From Nereocystis luetkeana (taxonomy: Eukaryota; Sar; Phaeophyceae; Laminariales; Laminariaceae): a stretch of DNA of 64,000 bases. Positions 41,154 to 53,500 of the stretch are shown piece by piece (the stretch's first letter is position 1; each line of letters begins with the position of its first letter). The notes below the pieces were generated by a model. It made no database searches. It was not told the origin of the DNA and worked only from the letters and a program-made list of their open reading frames with translations. The DNA lies in NCBI GenBank assembly GCA_031213475.1, contig JARUPZ010000024.1, positions 1,054,001 to 1,118,000 of the forward strand, in the 5' to 3' direction. The translations under genes and the position numbers were made by a program.

Positions 41154-41162
41154 CGTGGTAAG

Positions 41163-41462
41163 CTGGAAAATGGAAAGTATTTGGAAAAATATACGCCATA
41201 TTACCATGCCTTCCGCACGTACCTATTGTATTTCGGCGTTTGTTACGCACTCGTTCGGTGCAATCAACCTCATGATGACGGCGGCAACTCAAAAAGGTTT
41301 CTGCGAGAGGGATGGCTAGGCCCGACGCTAGACGGCGCGGACGATCAGTGGAGAGAGCTGAGGGAAAGCCTGCCCCTCATTTGTGCCGCCATCGCTGGGC
41401 ACGGACTCCTCAGCCTCCTAGTGCGCGAGACCAACCCCTCTGCCATCGGTACAGCAGTGCAG
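41163..41462 (+). CDS. GUP1: GUP1 visible exon 1 (first membrane segments)
   Basis: Encodes YTPYYHAFRTYLLYFGVCYA through FLREGWLGPTLDGADDQWRE to GTAVQ; donor CAG|GTGAAT, phase 0. Acceptor could be GTAAG|CTG (used here) or GGAAAG|TAT at 41178. No in-frame ATG fits, so an upstream exon is expected. Confidence 0.85.
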
Positions 41463-44400
41463 GTGAATAAAAAGTATCGTGAAGTAAGGAGCTTGATACG
41501 AGTACTCGCTAAGCAGCAGTAACAGCTTTGGTGTTGAGTATTTGGCGCGTATTTGGCGTTGACATCTTAGTGGTGGGTGTACATGCGAGCTTCTTGTTCT
41601 GCGGAGATGGTGTCGTGTCCGTTTTCGTCGTCGATATGATAGCGCTTGCTGCTGCTCCGTCACCGCGCTCCGTGCTGCACGGCGTGGAAAGAGGATCCCT
41701 GACCGCCTACCACGATAGCAGTTTGTGGCGGTCATGCATGTTTGCGTTCCGTGTTTGTTGGGACCCTCCTTGTTTCCGTGCTCGACGTCGATCGCGACGC
41801 TGACACGTGCATGACCTGTTGCAGAATGCGTCGAGCGACGCCCCCCCCCCCCCCCCTCCCCCATCGTCTCGAAAAGGGTGCGTGGTCAATGATCAAATAG
41901 CTAAGGCAAGCAACAAATGAGTACGCCCCCCTCGCCCATCGGTGAAAACCCAACGTTCTCCGTAGCGGTATTGTTAATATGCAAGGGTCTATGGTCGTTC
42001 GACTACGGCCATTCATGATATTGAGTGCACCCACCCCCTACCAGGATACCGTTTTTTTTGTTTTGTTTTTTGGCGGTGGCCCACAGCTGGTTGTCGAGTT
42101 AGATCATTTGTGCGAGGTAATTAACCTTTACTCCGCACAATTGGGAATTATCGTATCACGTAATGTTCAAGTTCAGGCGCCCAAGAGGCAGTTACATGAT
42201 ACTCCCAATGCTGTCTCTGGAAATGCCTACACCGGGAATTCAATCAACTCATTGAAGCTTTCGTCCATATTATGCAAGTCCGCCTCACAAGCGGTTCTAC
42301 GTAGGATGCAGCTCACCCTTCATGCGACTCGCCAGACACCTCACGGCGCTTCGCGCTTGGTGCAAGCAATGTCTGCCTGGTCGGTGAAAACCCGACATGC
42401 TCCGTCCCGGCATTGTAGGGATGCGAGGGTCTATGGTCATACGACTACGGCCATGCATGAGATCGAGTACACATCTACTATCGAGTACACTCTCCCCTAC
42501 CCCCACACCCCCGCCCCTCGGTGAAAACCGAACGTGCTCCGTCCCGGCATTGTTGGAATGCGAGGGTCAATGGTCATACGACCACGGCCATACATGATAT
42601 CGAGTACACCCACCCTCCACCCTTACCCACCCACCCACCCGCTCCTCCCCACCCCACCCCATATCACCCCATCCAACCCCACTCCACCCCACTCACCCCA
42701 CTCACCCACACGCCGCCTTAAAGGGTGCCGACCGTACGACTTCCAAGTTAAACGCCACTTCCGAGCGCAGCGATGCTATGCCCAAAACCAAACCAACCGG
42801 CTCGCCAAGGTCTCTCCCGCCGTTGATCCTCACGGGGGAACTGGGGCAGCGAAGGGTCCTCTTAAACGTTGCCGTCAGCACCGGTTTTGCCGTATTGATG
42901 CATGGCGCGCACGCCCTCTTTCCCATAGCCTTCGTGTCCGCGACGTTTATGGTCGGACACGCGCTGCGAGGAACACGGCTTGCTCAGCCTGTGACCTGGG
43001 CCATGGCGGTAGGGTTGATCTGGCTGAAGGAGCGCTGGTTCCGCGTGTTCACGTTTGAGACGCTGCTCGGGGGAGAGTTCGCAGGGTTGGACCAGTATCA
43101 GGGGATGTACCCATGGCGTCTGTCGTTCAACCTCGCCGTCCTGCGCGTCGTGAGTTTCAACATCGACTTGCACTGGGCCGAGATGAAAAGTGCGCAGAGC
43201 AGCGGGGATTCGTCGTCGGCTTCAAGCGCTCATGAGCAGGTGCGCACGCGTATTGCATAGTAGACACGAGGGGGCATACTTCGTAGGTTTATAAGGAAAA
43301 CGCTCGTTATTCACTTCGATACTTTTTCACACGGCGGCGTTCTTCATCGTATCTGGAAGATCATTCTTCTGGTTGTTGATGATGGTTGATTTCGCACGTC
43401 GTGGGTGTGCGGCGTGTGCTCGAAGGCTGCGAGTAAAGCCTCCGGCGGAATTGGTCAAGCGTCTCGCGGTTGCGGAGGGGGCCTCAAGAAGTCCTCTGAT
43501 AAGCTAGGCTAGACTAGGCTATAGGATCGGATAGGCCTGTCAAACTGTTAGCTGTCGAACTCTGGGCGAGATCTCAACTCTGTTAGGCTCGTTTGGGCTC
43601 CTCTTCGCCATATATCAAGTTGTTGGCAGCGTGGAATGCACCCGAGCATTACGCACGTTGGAAAACTGAGTTTCCACGGGGGGAAGGCCCGCCGTATCCT
43701 TTCACAGCAGTCTTCTCGGACAAGTGGCTGAGATCCGCCATCTTACCTTGTGCGAATTGTCGAACGAATGGACTTTTATTTTCGCGATACGAAACTGTGC
43801 CCCCCGCGCATTGAGCTAGAGCCTATCCGCTGCTAATCCCATCCCATTATATCCCACAAACTATGTCATCTTATCCTATCCTATCCTCTATCCTATCCTA
43901 TCCTCTCCTATCCTATCTTATCCTATTATATCCTCTCCTCTCCTCTCCTCTCCTATCCTATCCTCTATCTTATCGTAATTTTTCATATCATATATTATCC
44001 TCTTCTAGCATGTACTAATTTAATATCTTGGATCCTGTCATCCCCTCCCCTCCCCTCCCATCCCATCCCATCCCATCCCATCCCATCCCATCCCATCCCA
44101 TCCCATCTCATCCCATCCCATCCCATCCCATCCCATCCCATCCCATCCCTTTCCATCCCCTCCCTTCCCATGCCCTCCCATCTCATCAGTTTGCCGTGCC
44201 ATGCCTATTTTTACGTGTGTCGTCGGTACCGTCTGTAACTGTGTCGTCAGAATTCCAAGCGTGGACGCGGGAGTCACACAACGTCTGCCAAGGAGGAGCG
44301 CGGCGTGTACGATTACTCGTCAAGAGTCTTGGCGCACCACCCCATGGCGGACTACTCCCTTCGTCACTGCCTCGCCTACGTCTTTTACGCGCCGCTCTAT

Positions 44401-47400
44401 CTCGCCGGCCCCACTTTGACCTTCAACGCGTTTGTGTCATACGTGAGTACCCTACCACCATACCATCATAGTACTGTACCACAATACCTGCAGGCGGTTC
44501 CCCAGTAGCCTTATGTTCCCGCGCGAACCAGACTATTAGCCCGGACATTCGACTGGCCAATACCCTGGCCGTCAGTCTGAGGCGTAACCTGTCCAACAGC
44601 CCGATCAATGACCTGACCAACAGCTTCGCCAATGTCCTGATCGATAGCCTGGCCAATACTTTGACCTGTTACCTGACCAAGAGCATGGCGAATAGCCTGA
44701 CCAAAAGCCTGACAATAGGCTGGTCATGCACATGACCAATAGTCTAGCCAATGCATACTTTGTGTGCGTCGTACAAACCTCGGTGTGTCTCTCATCCTCT
44801 TTTACCTGCCGGCACAACGATTTCCCGCCACCGCCTTATCCCTGCAGATGGCCTGCCCGCAAAGGTCCTACGGATGGAGATGCATGGGCTTCTATCTGTC
44901 GAGAATCGCGTTGGCGCTGCTGCTGTTGGAGTGGGGTGTGCATCACCTACCGGTCTTCGCCCTCGCGCGCTCGGGGACGCTCAAGTGAGTTCGGTCGGTG
45001 AGGTTGCGCGCCGAGTGGATGAGTCAGCGACGGCAAGGTCGGCAAATCCCGTGGCTTTATCGCGCGCTCGTTCAAAGGCGGGCCTCTGCCTCACCCGCTT
45101 CCCGCACTCGCAGAGAGGCGGTTTGAATGGTTAGATTGCAGAGAGCAGAGGTGCATGTATTGCGTAGTAGTATATCGTGATAACAGAGTTGACATCGTCA
45201 CCTCCTTCACACGGGCAAATATTTTTGCAGACGGCCGTTCGGCCGTGGCGGTATTGATGAAGTGGTATTAACGGAGTGGAATTACCCCCTTCTGGACGTC
45301 GAAATACAAGGCATAGCAGTGTTCACTTTGCCCGTACCAACCGCCCAGAAGCAGCGTGAGCATCCAGCAGAACGGGTACGATCATGCCGCGCCCGCGGCG
45401 AACGACTGCTTGCATTGTAGTGCGGACACCAATTTGGTGTCATACCCCAATCACGCAGTGGCCGTTGCTGTAATCATCACACTCTTGCGGCAGTTTTCCT
45501 CTCTGAAGCGGCAGCAATGAATATGGAGTGGTCATCTTTTCACTCCTTTGGGACTTGGTTAAACTTGATTATAGTACAGAGAGAAGAAGCGACAAACGCG
45601 AATGACGAATGCGGTATCGGCCATACGAGCTGCTTTGACTATAGTATGGTGCCACACTGGGTTAGAGCGTGGTACACTTGGTGCCCGAACTAGGAGTGCC
45701 TATAACACACGTGCAGTAGACCACTCTGTCCGGAATGTGGGAACCGTGTCAGCATTAATGTCGTATCGAACACCGAGCGGTCCTTACATTTCCGGATAGA
45801 GCAGCGGTCTATGACAACGATGCGTTTTTTGTGCGCTCACGCCGGACAGTTTGTTAGACCGAACTTCTGCGTGTCTGTCGCTGTGCCTTAGAGTGCTACC
45901 CGTGTTGGAAAAACCCTCGTCCTCGCGAGTACAAACTCTGTCAATACTCGTCATCGTGGCTTCGAGTAGCACTAAGTCTTTCGTATTCGCGAGTAGTTAG
46001 AGCCCGATACACTGTATGACATTTATGAACAGTATGTGATCCCAAAACCTATATAGATATATTCGTATGGAATATCGGTATCGTTATACCAGAACTCATG
46101 CCGTGTATAACGGCCATACTAAAACCGATCCCCTTCATTTATATAGGTGTTAGTGGGTACTACTCAAACTCACCCTGAACGACAGAGCGGAATTACTCGC
46201 GAGTACGAGTATTCGGGTTTCCCCCCCCCCCCCCCCCCAGGTTTGGCGAGCACTTGTTGGCCGCGAGTACTCGCAGGGGCACAACTGTATCTGTACTTAT
46301 CTAATGGCAATCCCCAACAAAGGTACCCGAAAGGGCTAGCAGTACTGTATCTCTTGCCTTCGGCCCCTCGCGCTTGTCCCACTTCCTGTCCCCCCTCGCG
46401 CTTGTCCCTCCTCTTCTTCGTTTTTTTCTTTCGGTGGGCCTCGACTTCAACGCTAACGCCGGCAGCTTCAGACCTGGGATTTTGGCGCTCTTCGTGTACA
46501 CAATCTTGCTCATCATGTGGCTCAAGTTCTTGGTCATCTGGAGGGTGTTCAGGTTCTGGGCACTCTGTGACGGGGTAGAACCTCCTGAAAACATGGTGGT
46601 GAGGCCCACGCGTATGCTGCACTCTGCTACGCTGTACTGCTGTGGTAACAATGTAGACAAGGGGACACCGGTGCCGCCCACAGTTCGCTGTGGCGATTAC
46701 CCTATTATATACCTGGTATGATTGATGTCTTTTTCGGTTTTGCAATCATACGTATCGACGGGCCCCAAACATTTTTGACGGTCTGCAATCAAGCACCCTC
46801 CCAGCGTACATACACCAGGGTGGCGAACCGCGCGCCTGGTGACGCACTCCAACCAAGCACCCTACCAGCGCAAAACAGCGAGCCAAGTGCACGATCCAAC
46901 GCACTCCACGGACACCTTTACAACGAGCGCATTGAGGCATTGGGTTGGGTTGGTGAGCGGGTTGGTTTCTGTCCCGCGCTCACGCACTCTTTCAACCTCA
47001 AACCTCAGTGTTTTACCCGCGGGGTACTTTGCCTCGATGGCTTGCTGCTTGCGCTGCTGCTGCTGCTGTAGTTGGTTCTATTGCAGTTGTTACGTTCTCC
47101 TTTGGGCACCGCACTACAGGCTTCGGACTGTTCAACGTCATGGCTCGCGTTGACTACGCTAAGTACCTTGGCGAATACTTTGGAACTCTCGCTTTCGCGA
47201 GAAAACATATTTTGGGAGACGTGTTGATAAGAACTCTTGGTCTCCTGCAGCGGCCGCTGCTGCTGTTGCGGCTGCTGTTGCTGCTCCTTGCTGCTGCCGT
47301 TTGTTCTGTTTTCTCTTGCCACCCTCAATGTTCATACGTTGTGCTGCTGCAGCTGTGTTGGTGGCTCGCGTTGCTGAGAACGCGGGTTTATGGAGTCGTG

Positions 47401-47468
47401 TGCTGATCGCACCAAGCATGTGTTTAGATGGCTCGCTTTCGGAGTCGGTCGTCTTTTGACGGGAGCTA

Positions 47469-47500
<32 letters not shown>

Positions 47501-50500
47501 TTATATTTCGCAGGAGCTGATTGTTGACCGAACCCATGCCAGAGGCCGCAGGCCATTTCTAGAAGATTGGTGCTGAATAGAGCCATCGAAGTTCCGCCAC
47601 ACCCGGGGACGATAGCCCCCATCCCTGGATCAGACATCCCTACACATCACTTCAATCAACCGGACACAAACACGGCTACCTCCCGGATGAACACCGCCCG
47701 CACTGTGTGGAAACCCCACCTCTATAGGCTGATCACAAATTGGTTTAGATTATAGATTAACGGAGCCAGCGACACACGGGGACGATAGTGTCCCATCCCC
47801 AGATAGTGAACCCTTCACTGTATTTACAGCTCCGACAACCCGAGGACGAAAATGACACCCCCCGAGTCGATGTCACCTCCCAAGGTGGGGAAGTTCCAGC
47901 GTTAAGGGCTGATTTCTGGTTGGCAAGGAATATGGAGCCAACGCGCGGCGAGAGTTTCCCCTCCCCGAATCTTATTGGAATCATACATATACAACTCCAA
48001 CAGCCCGGAGAAGAGAACGGACACCCCTCGGGTCGATGCCGCCTCGAAAGGTGTGGGATCCCCAACCCTACTGCCTGATTTCTGATTGTCTGTGCTGAGT
48101 TCACAACAACTCGGGGACGAAAAAAGGACATACCTCGGGTCGATACCGACCCACAAGGTGCGGAAACCCCAACCCTACAGGGTGTGATCTCGGATTTGGC
48201 TTGAGCTCATGGAGCTAGCGCCCGGGCAGAGTTTCCCCTTGGGACAACGGTGAGGCCTCACCGTACCCGGGGACGACAATCCTTCCTCGGGTCATAAATC
48301 GTTCAATAGATGTACAACTCTACCACCCCGGGGACGAAAACGGACATCCCTCGGGTCGATACCGCCCCGCAACGTTTAGAAACAATACCTTCACGGGCTG
48401 ATTTGTAATTGGCAGCGCTAATGGAGCCAGCCCGCGACTAGAGTTGCCCTCTTCTTGGAGAATATCAAGGCCCCACCGCACCCGGGGGCTTCGAGGTCCC
48501 CCCTCCGGATCGGAAATTATTTCCTACACGTACAGCTCCAACAACCTGAATATGAACACGGACACCCCCGGGTCCATAACGTCCCGCAAGGTGTGGAAAA
48601 CACTCCTGCACTGGCTGATCTGTGGTTTGACTGGGGCTCATGGTCGATGTACCGCCGCACCCAGGGATGGTATGGCCCCATATCCGGGTTATGAAGTATT
48701 TCATACGTACGTGTACAATTCGAACATCCCGGGGACAAAACAAGGTAAACCCCCGGTTCGATACTGCCCACGGTGGTCCCTACGTGTTCGTTCAGGGTGA
48801 TACATCACTGCACACACACTACGATTATTAAGATGCATTGTACTTAGATACAACTATGGGCAACGCAGGGCTAGCGCCACTGGCAGAGCCGCAGCCGTAC
48901 CGCCAGAACAACAGAAGGATACTGGTCACATTACATTTCAGCGCATGATCACGAAAAAATATCATCACGTTTCAAGTCCTTCGCGGATTTCGAAATTGCA
49001 CCACGGGGAAGATATCCCGTCACATGCGTTCAGATGACCACAGTGGTGGCGGCCCATGCGTTCAGATGACCACAGTGGCGGCCAGGGCGTTGCCCCGCCA
49101 CCCTGCTGGGTAATAGCCGCGATCAGGGAAGTTTAACATCTCGGACAACCTAACATTCGGATAACACTTATCTGGGTTATTATGGCGCCCAACACAGTGG
49201 CATGGCCACATCCTAACATACATAGTGTTAGCAGTAGAGAAGCAATAGCGGGTAACATGATGTTGAATGCCATCTTCAGCTAACGTTATAACGCATTGAC
49301 GATATGGTTCTTCTCTATCCCGGCGGCAGTGGTACGGTAACGTAGTGTTTTGCAGTGACCGGTACTAATATGAATATCGCAATGGAATGTTAGGAGTTGT
49401 CCAGATCCGCACGATATCAACAAAACATGTACAGTACTGTGATCACAATTCGCGAATCACTAACATGCTAGCGTATTGTTATGATGTAGGAGGCTCTAGG
49501 CATAACACCCTATTAATAGCATTGTGTTAGGTATCAGTGTAGTGTTAGGGATAGCGATTTCATATATCGTTAATACTTCAAGCGATCTTTGTGTATCCCA
49601 CGACACGAGCAATGTGTAATTTAAAGTTACTCGTGCTCCCTTTATTCGTCGTCAAAGTCAGATATTATTACAGTTGGTTAGTAGTTGCCTTAAGTTAAGT
49701 AAGTTACCTTCGGGGACCATTTTGGAATGCCACTAAAATGCCGAGGAGTCTGTAGCATTTGTTATCATATTATTCGCATTGACGATTTGACTGCAACGGG
49801 ACATTACGACGTTACCATAGATAGCTGGATGTAACACTACGCTACCAAATTACGATTAGGCCTGTCATTGCTGTGCAACATCATCATGTTGCTATGTTAC
49901 CGTTTTGGGCTCTTGGGTACATGGCGTGGGTCAACGGCGTTACGATTGGACCTGTCATTGCCGCAACACAATAATGTTGCTGTGTTGCCGTTTTGGACTC
50001 TTGTGAACATAACATGTGTTACCAGTGTTGCACTTGAATCGGAGTCGCGGAGTAACATAATGTTTTACCGCGTTTCCGATTCCGAAGAGTCCCCCTTGCA
50101 GTTTAACGTTGTTTTTAAAAGAGCGTCGCACTTTAACAGGTAATTAGGAGTACGTTAAGACGCGCGACACGCCCGTCACCAGGCACCACCTCACTGAGAT
50201 CCTCCATTTAGGGTTGCACCCCCTGAGGTCCACGACGCATATTGGCCATGATGACAGAAAATATCGACGCAAAAAAATAGTTCTCCGTCAAACAAAGTAG
50301 CCCACAGTCTATCACACCTATTACGCCTAAATAAATTATGTTGATGATGGCTCTACAGCAGTACTGTAGTACCTGGTTTCAATTTACCTCACATTATTAC
50401 CTCGTATTGGTACCTCGTACGAGTACTCGTCGTACTTTTTGTTGCTATCCCCTAGATTGATAACGATGGATAAATGGTGTGTGTTCGAGTGTTTGCCACG

Positions 50501-53500
50501 TGTTTGTTACAATACAAACGTATGCTGAGTTACTCACGAAATCGATACGACCTTATTATGGTCAAATGACAAGCACGTCTATTAGTAGAGTGTTTAACGT
50601 AGCACCAGGTATGTTGCACCTAAATGCGCGTACGAGCTAACACAGTTTCAATGCATTGCTTCATGAGTTAGTTGAGCATGTACGTTATCTGCGTAACGTT
50701 TGATGCGAACACAACTACTAGGTAGGAGTTCCGCTAACACGATAAAGTAGCGTTACTCGCTATAGGTTGCCCATCCTCATCACGTTGTATATTGCACCTG
50801 TGTGTTCGAACAAGCCGGCACGATAACCTAATGTTGGCCATATATTGGGCGTGTACGTTACCCCGCTAACATGTGCTACGATAACGTCAAGGAATCCAGC
50901 GAACACCGTGACACTCTGTTACACGCAATGGGCTGCCGACCCTGACACAGTAAAACACTATACTGCCGCCATTTTTTATGCAACATGACACTCTGGCGTA
51001 TTGTTAGACGATCGACGGACGACATCGTAACTTGCTGATACGATGTCAGCACACCACCTGTATAATACGATAACGTAGTAACGCGATGTTATGAATATTT
51101 TCCGCTGACGCCCACGTCCTCCGAGGTGTGGAAGTTTTCTCGCCTCGTGCAGAGTGCAAATTAAGTGGTGGCCCGGACTCCGTCCTGCCACCTTACTGGG
51201 TAGACAGACTACAGTAGCCTTTTTTCTCGGTCGCTCTGCATAACACGAGAAAAAAAGAACAAGCACCTACGCACGCGTACGAGCATGCGTACGGGTACGA
51301 TAAAGTTGTCGCCGCATGGCCTACCGTTCGAGGAGGCACGATGCGAAGGCCGCTCAGATGGGAGCACGATCGGGGGGGGGGCTCCGGCGACCGGATACAG
51401 CGAAGTTCCTGCAAGTCCTCCTCCGCAGGCTTGAGCTCCATCGCCCGAAGCCTGAACCTCCGCACTTGACGGCATGCACACCGACAGCGTGCGGCAAATT
51501 GTTTCCCCAGACGCCACGTACTCCCCAAGAACTTGCCTTTTCGCCCAAGCCAGCCAGCAAAACACTGTGACTATGGCTCTCACCAGCACGCGAATCCAGA
51601 AAGCTCCCCTCTCTCCCAAAACGAGTCGTCAAAGTACTGTGACGTCGCACTAAACGCTCACCTCTTCTCGGTCTAGTTGTAAAGGTTCAAGATTCCCACG
51701 AACAAGACGCGTGGATGCCTTACCATCGCCGTGCTGCTGTCAGTGGGGCTTACAGGGCCATTCAGTGATTGATTGAGGCATACGTATGCGTGATCGTACG
51801 CAGGGTCCCGGGAGAATGGTTCAAACGTGTTACCCTGCGGATATCACTCAAGAGGTTGTTTCTCGCGGAGCCAAGAGTTCATCGCATATCCAGGGCGGAG
51901 AGCCTGGAAGCACTGCCCTTAGTGTAGAGCACCTAGCACTTAGGTACTGTGGTCGGGGGTAGGGAGGCGGCAAAGTACACGACTCCCGAAAGCCACCTTC
52001 TCGCTAGACCGAGCCACCACAATACTGTGAGGTTTCCTTGGCCAACACAAGAATCCCGAAACTGCCTTCTCGCCAAAGCTTGGGACCAGAACACTGCGAC
52101 TTCCGCTGTGACCTACACAAGGCTCCCGAACGTTGCTGTCTCGTCAAACGAGCCACGAAAACACCGTGAAACCATGCAACATCGCCCATCTCCGTCTCCT
52201 GTGGCGTTCTACAATAGAGGTTCACCCTATAATATTTAAGCCACCTACTGTATGTCCCCCCAAGATATAATGCCGAATTCAACAGGGACAAGCATGTGAG
52301 TCCGACTGATGCTTGGGATATGTGGGGTGCGCATCTTCAATAGTTGTTACAGATACCCCAATCAACTGTGGTACTGTTACCCCCATCAACTGCGGCAGCT
52401 GTACGTCCGTCAATCGGGGCACGGTAAGAATGCTGTGGTGGCTTATAAAGTTTGTTCCTCAAATGTGATACCTCTATTGTAGAACGCCTTCCTTGTGTTC
52501 CCCCGAATGAAGCACGGACCTGCAACGGGGTTGGCGACGTCATCTACAGAGATGGTCGGCGTTCTTCGCTTGACGCCGTCGGGGGGATATTTGACGTACT
52601 GTGCTCATGGACTGTGCTGTACGGAACTTCAATATAGTCCCGACCTGCAGCGTAGGATCTGTTCGAAAGTAAGCTTGGTACCTAATGGGAGCTGTCTGTA
52701 TCGGTTTCCTGTTTCGGTCCGTGGTGTGGGTCGTCGAGACAATGTATGTCGCTGCATGATCATGCCGCGGCGGGCACACACTGCCTGCTTTTCGCTGCGT
52801 GTTGCAGCCGCCAAGTGGTGGTGCGCTGCCCTATACCTAAAGTAATATACCTATACCCTATCCTAGCGTTCACAACCATGCACAACAGCCATGCCCCCCC
52901 TTTGGGCGTCACGAGCACGAGCTCTTCACTGTCGTTAGGCCCAATATCACTAACCCAAGCGCGTACTCGCAGTAATCTGGCGTGGTGGCGCCACCCTCAT
53001 CGCAGGACGCGTCACGCGTATGCTGCGCCTTGCCGTGCTGTGCTGTGCCTCGGTGCGTTGTTCTGCGTCATATTGTGGTGTACTGTGTCTAGTTGTGGTG
53101 TGGTGTGATGTTGTGTGGTTTGGTGTGATGTGATGTGATATGATGCGTTGTTGTGTGGTGTGGTGTGGTATACTGTGTTATGCTGTGCTGAGCCCTACTG
53201 TGTTACACCGCGAGCTGTGTTGCACTGTGTCCTGCTGTGCTATGCCATGCTCCTCCTGTGCTATGGCTTTCTGTGTTGCGGTATTTCTAAGGACACCATT
53301 CCTTTCACGCGCGACTGCCGCGCTTGGTTCTTGACGGGCGACACCTACGTTTGTTTGCAGAAATGCATGAACAACAACTACTCCGTGGTGGGCTTCTGGA
53401 AAGGGTGGCACTGCAGCTTCAACAAGTGGCTCGTGCGTTACATATACGTGCCCCTTGGGGGGTCTAAGCCTAGCAGGCGATGGAACGTCTTCGTGGTGTT

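Noticed and set aside
41049..41160. Reading of GUP1 extended upstream to a start codon at 41049
   Set aside because: The added segment is SINE tail sequence shared with 39852-40168, so it is unlikely to be native coding sequence.
43995..44186. Frames reading GWDGMGWDGM or SHPIPSHPIP
   Set aside because: Translations of the TCCCA pentamer repeat.
47005..47420. Frames with Ala, Leu or Gln runs
   Set aside because: Produced by CTG/CAG trinucleotide runs inside the 6.8-kb GUP1 intron.
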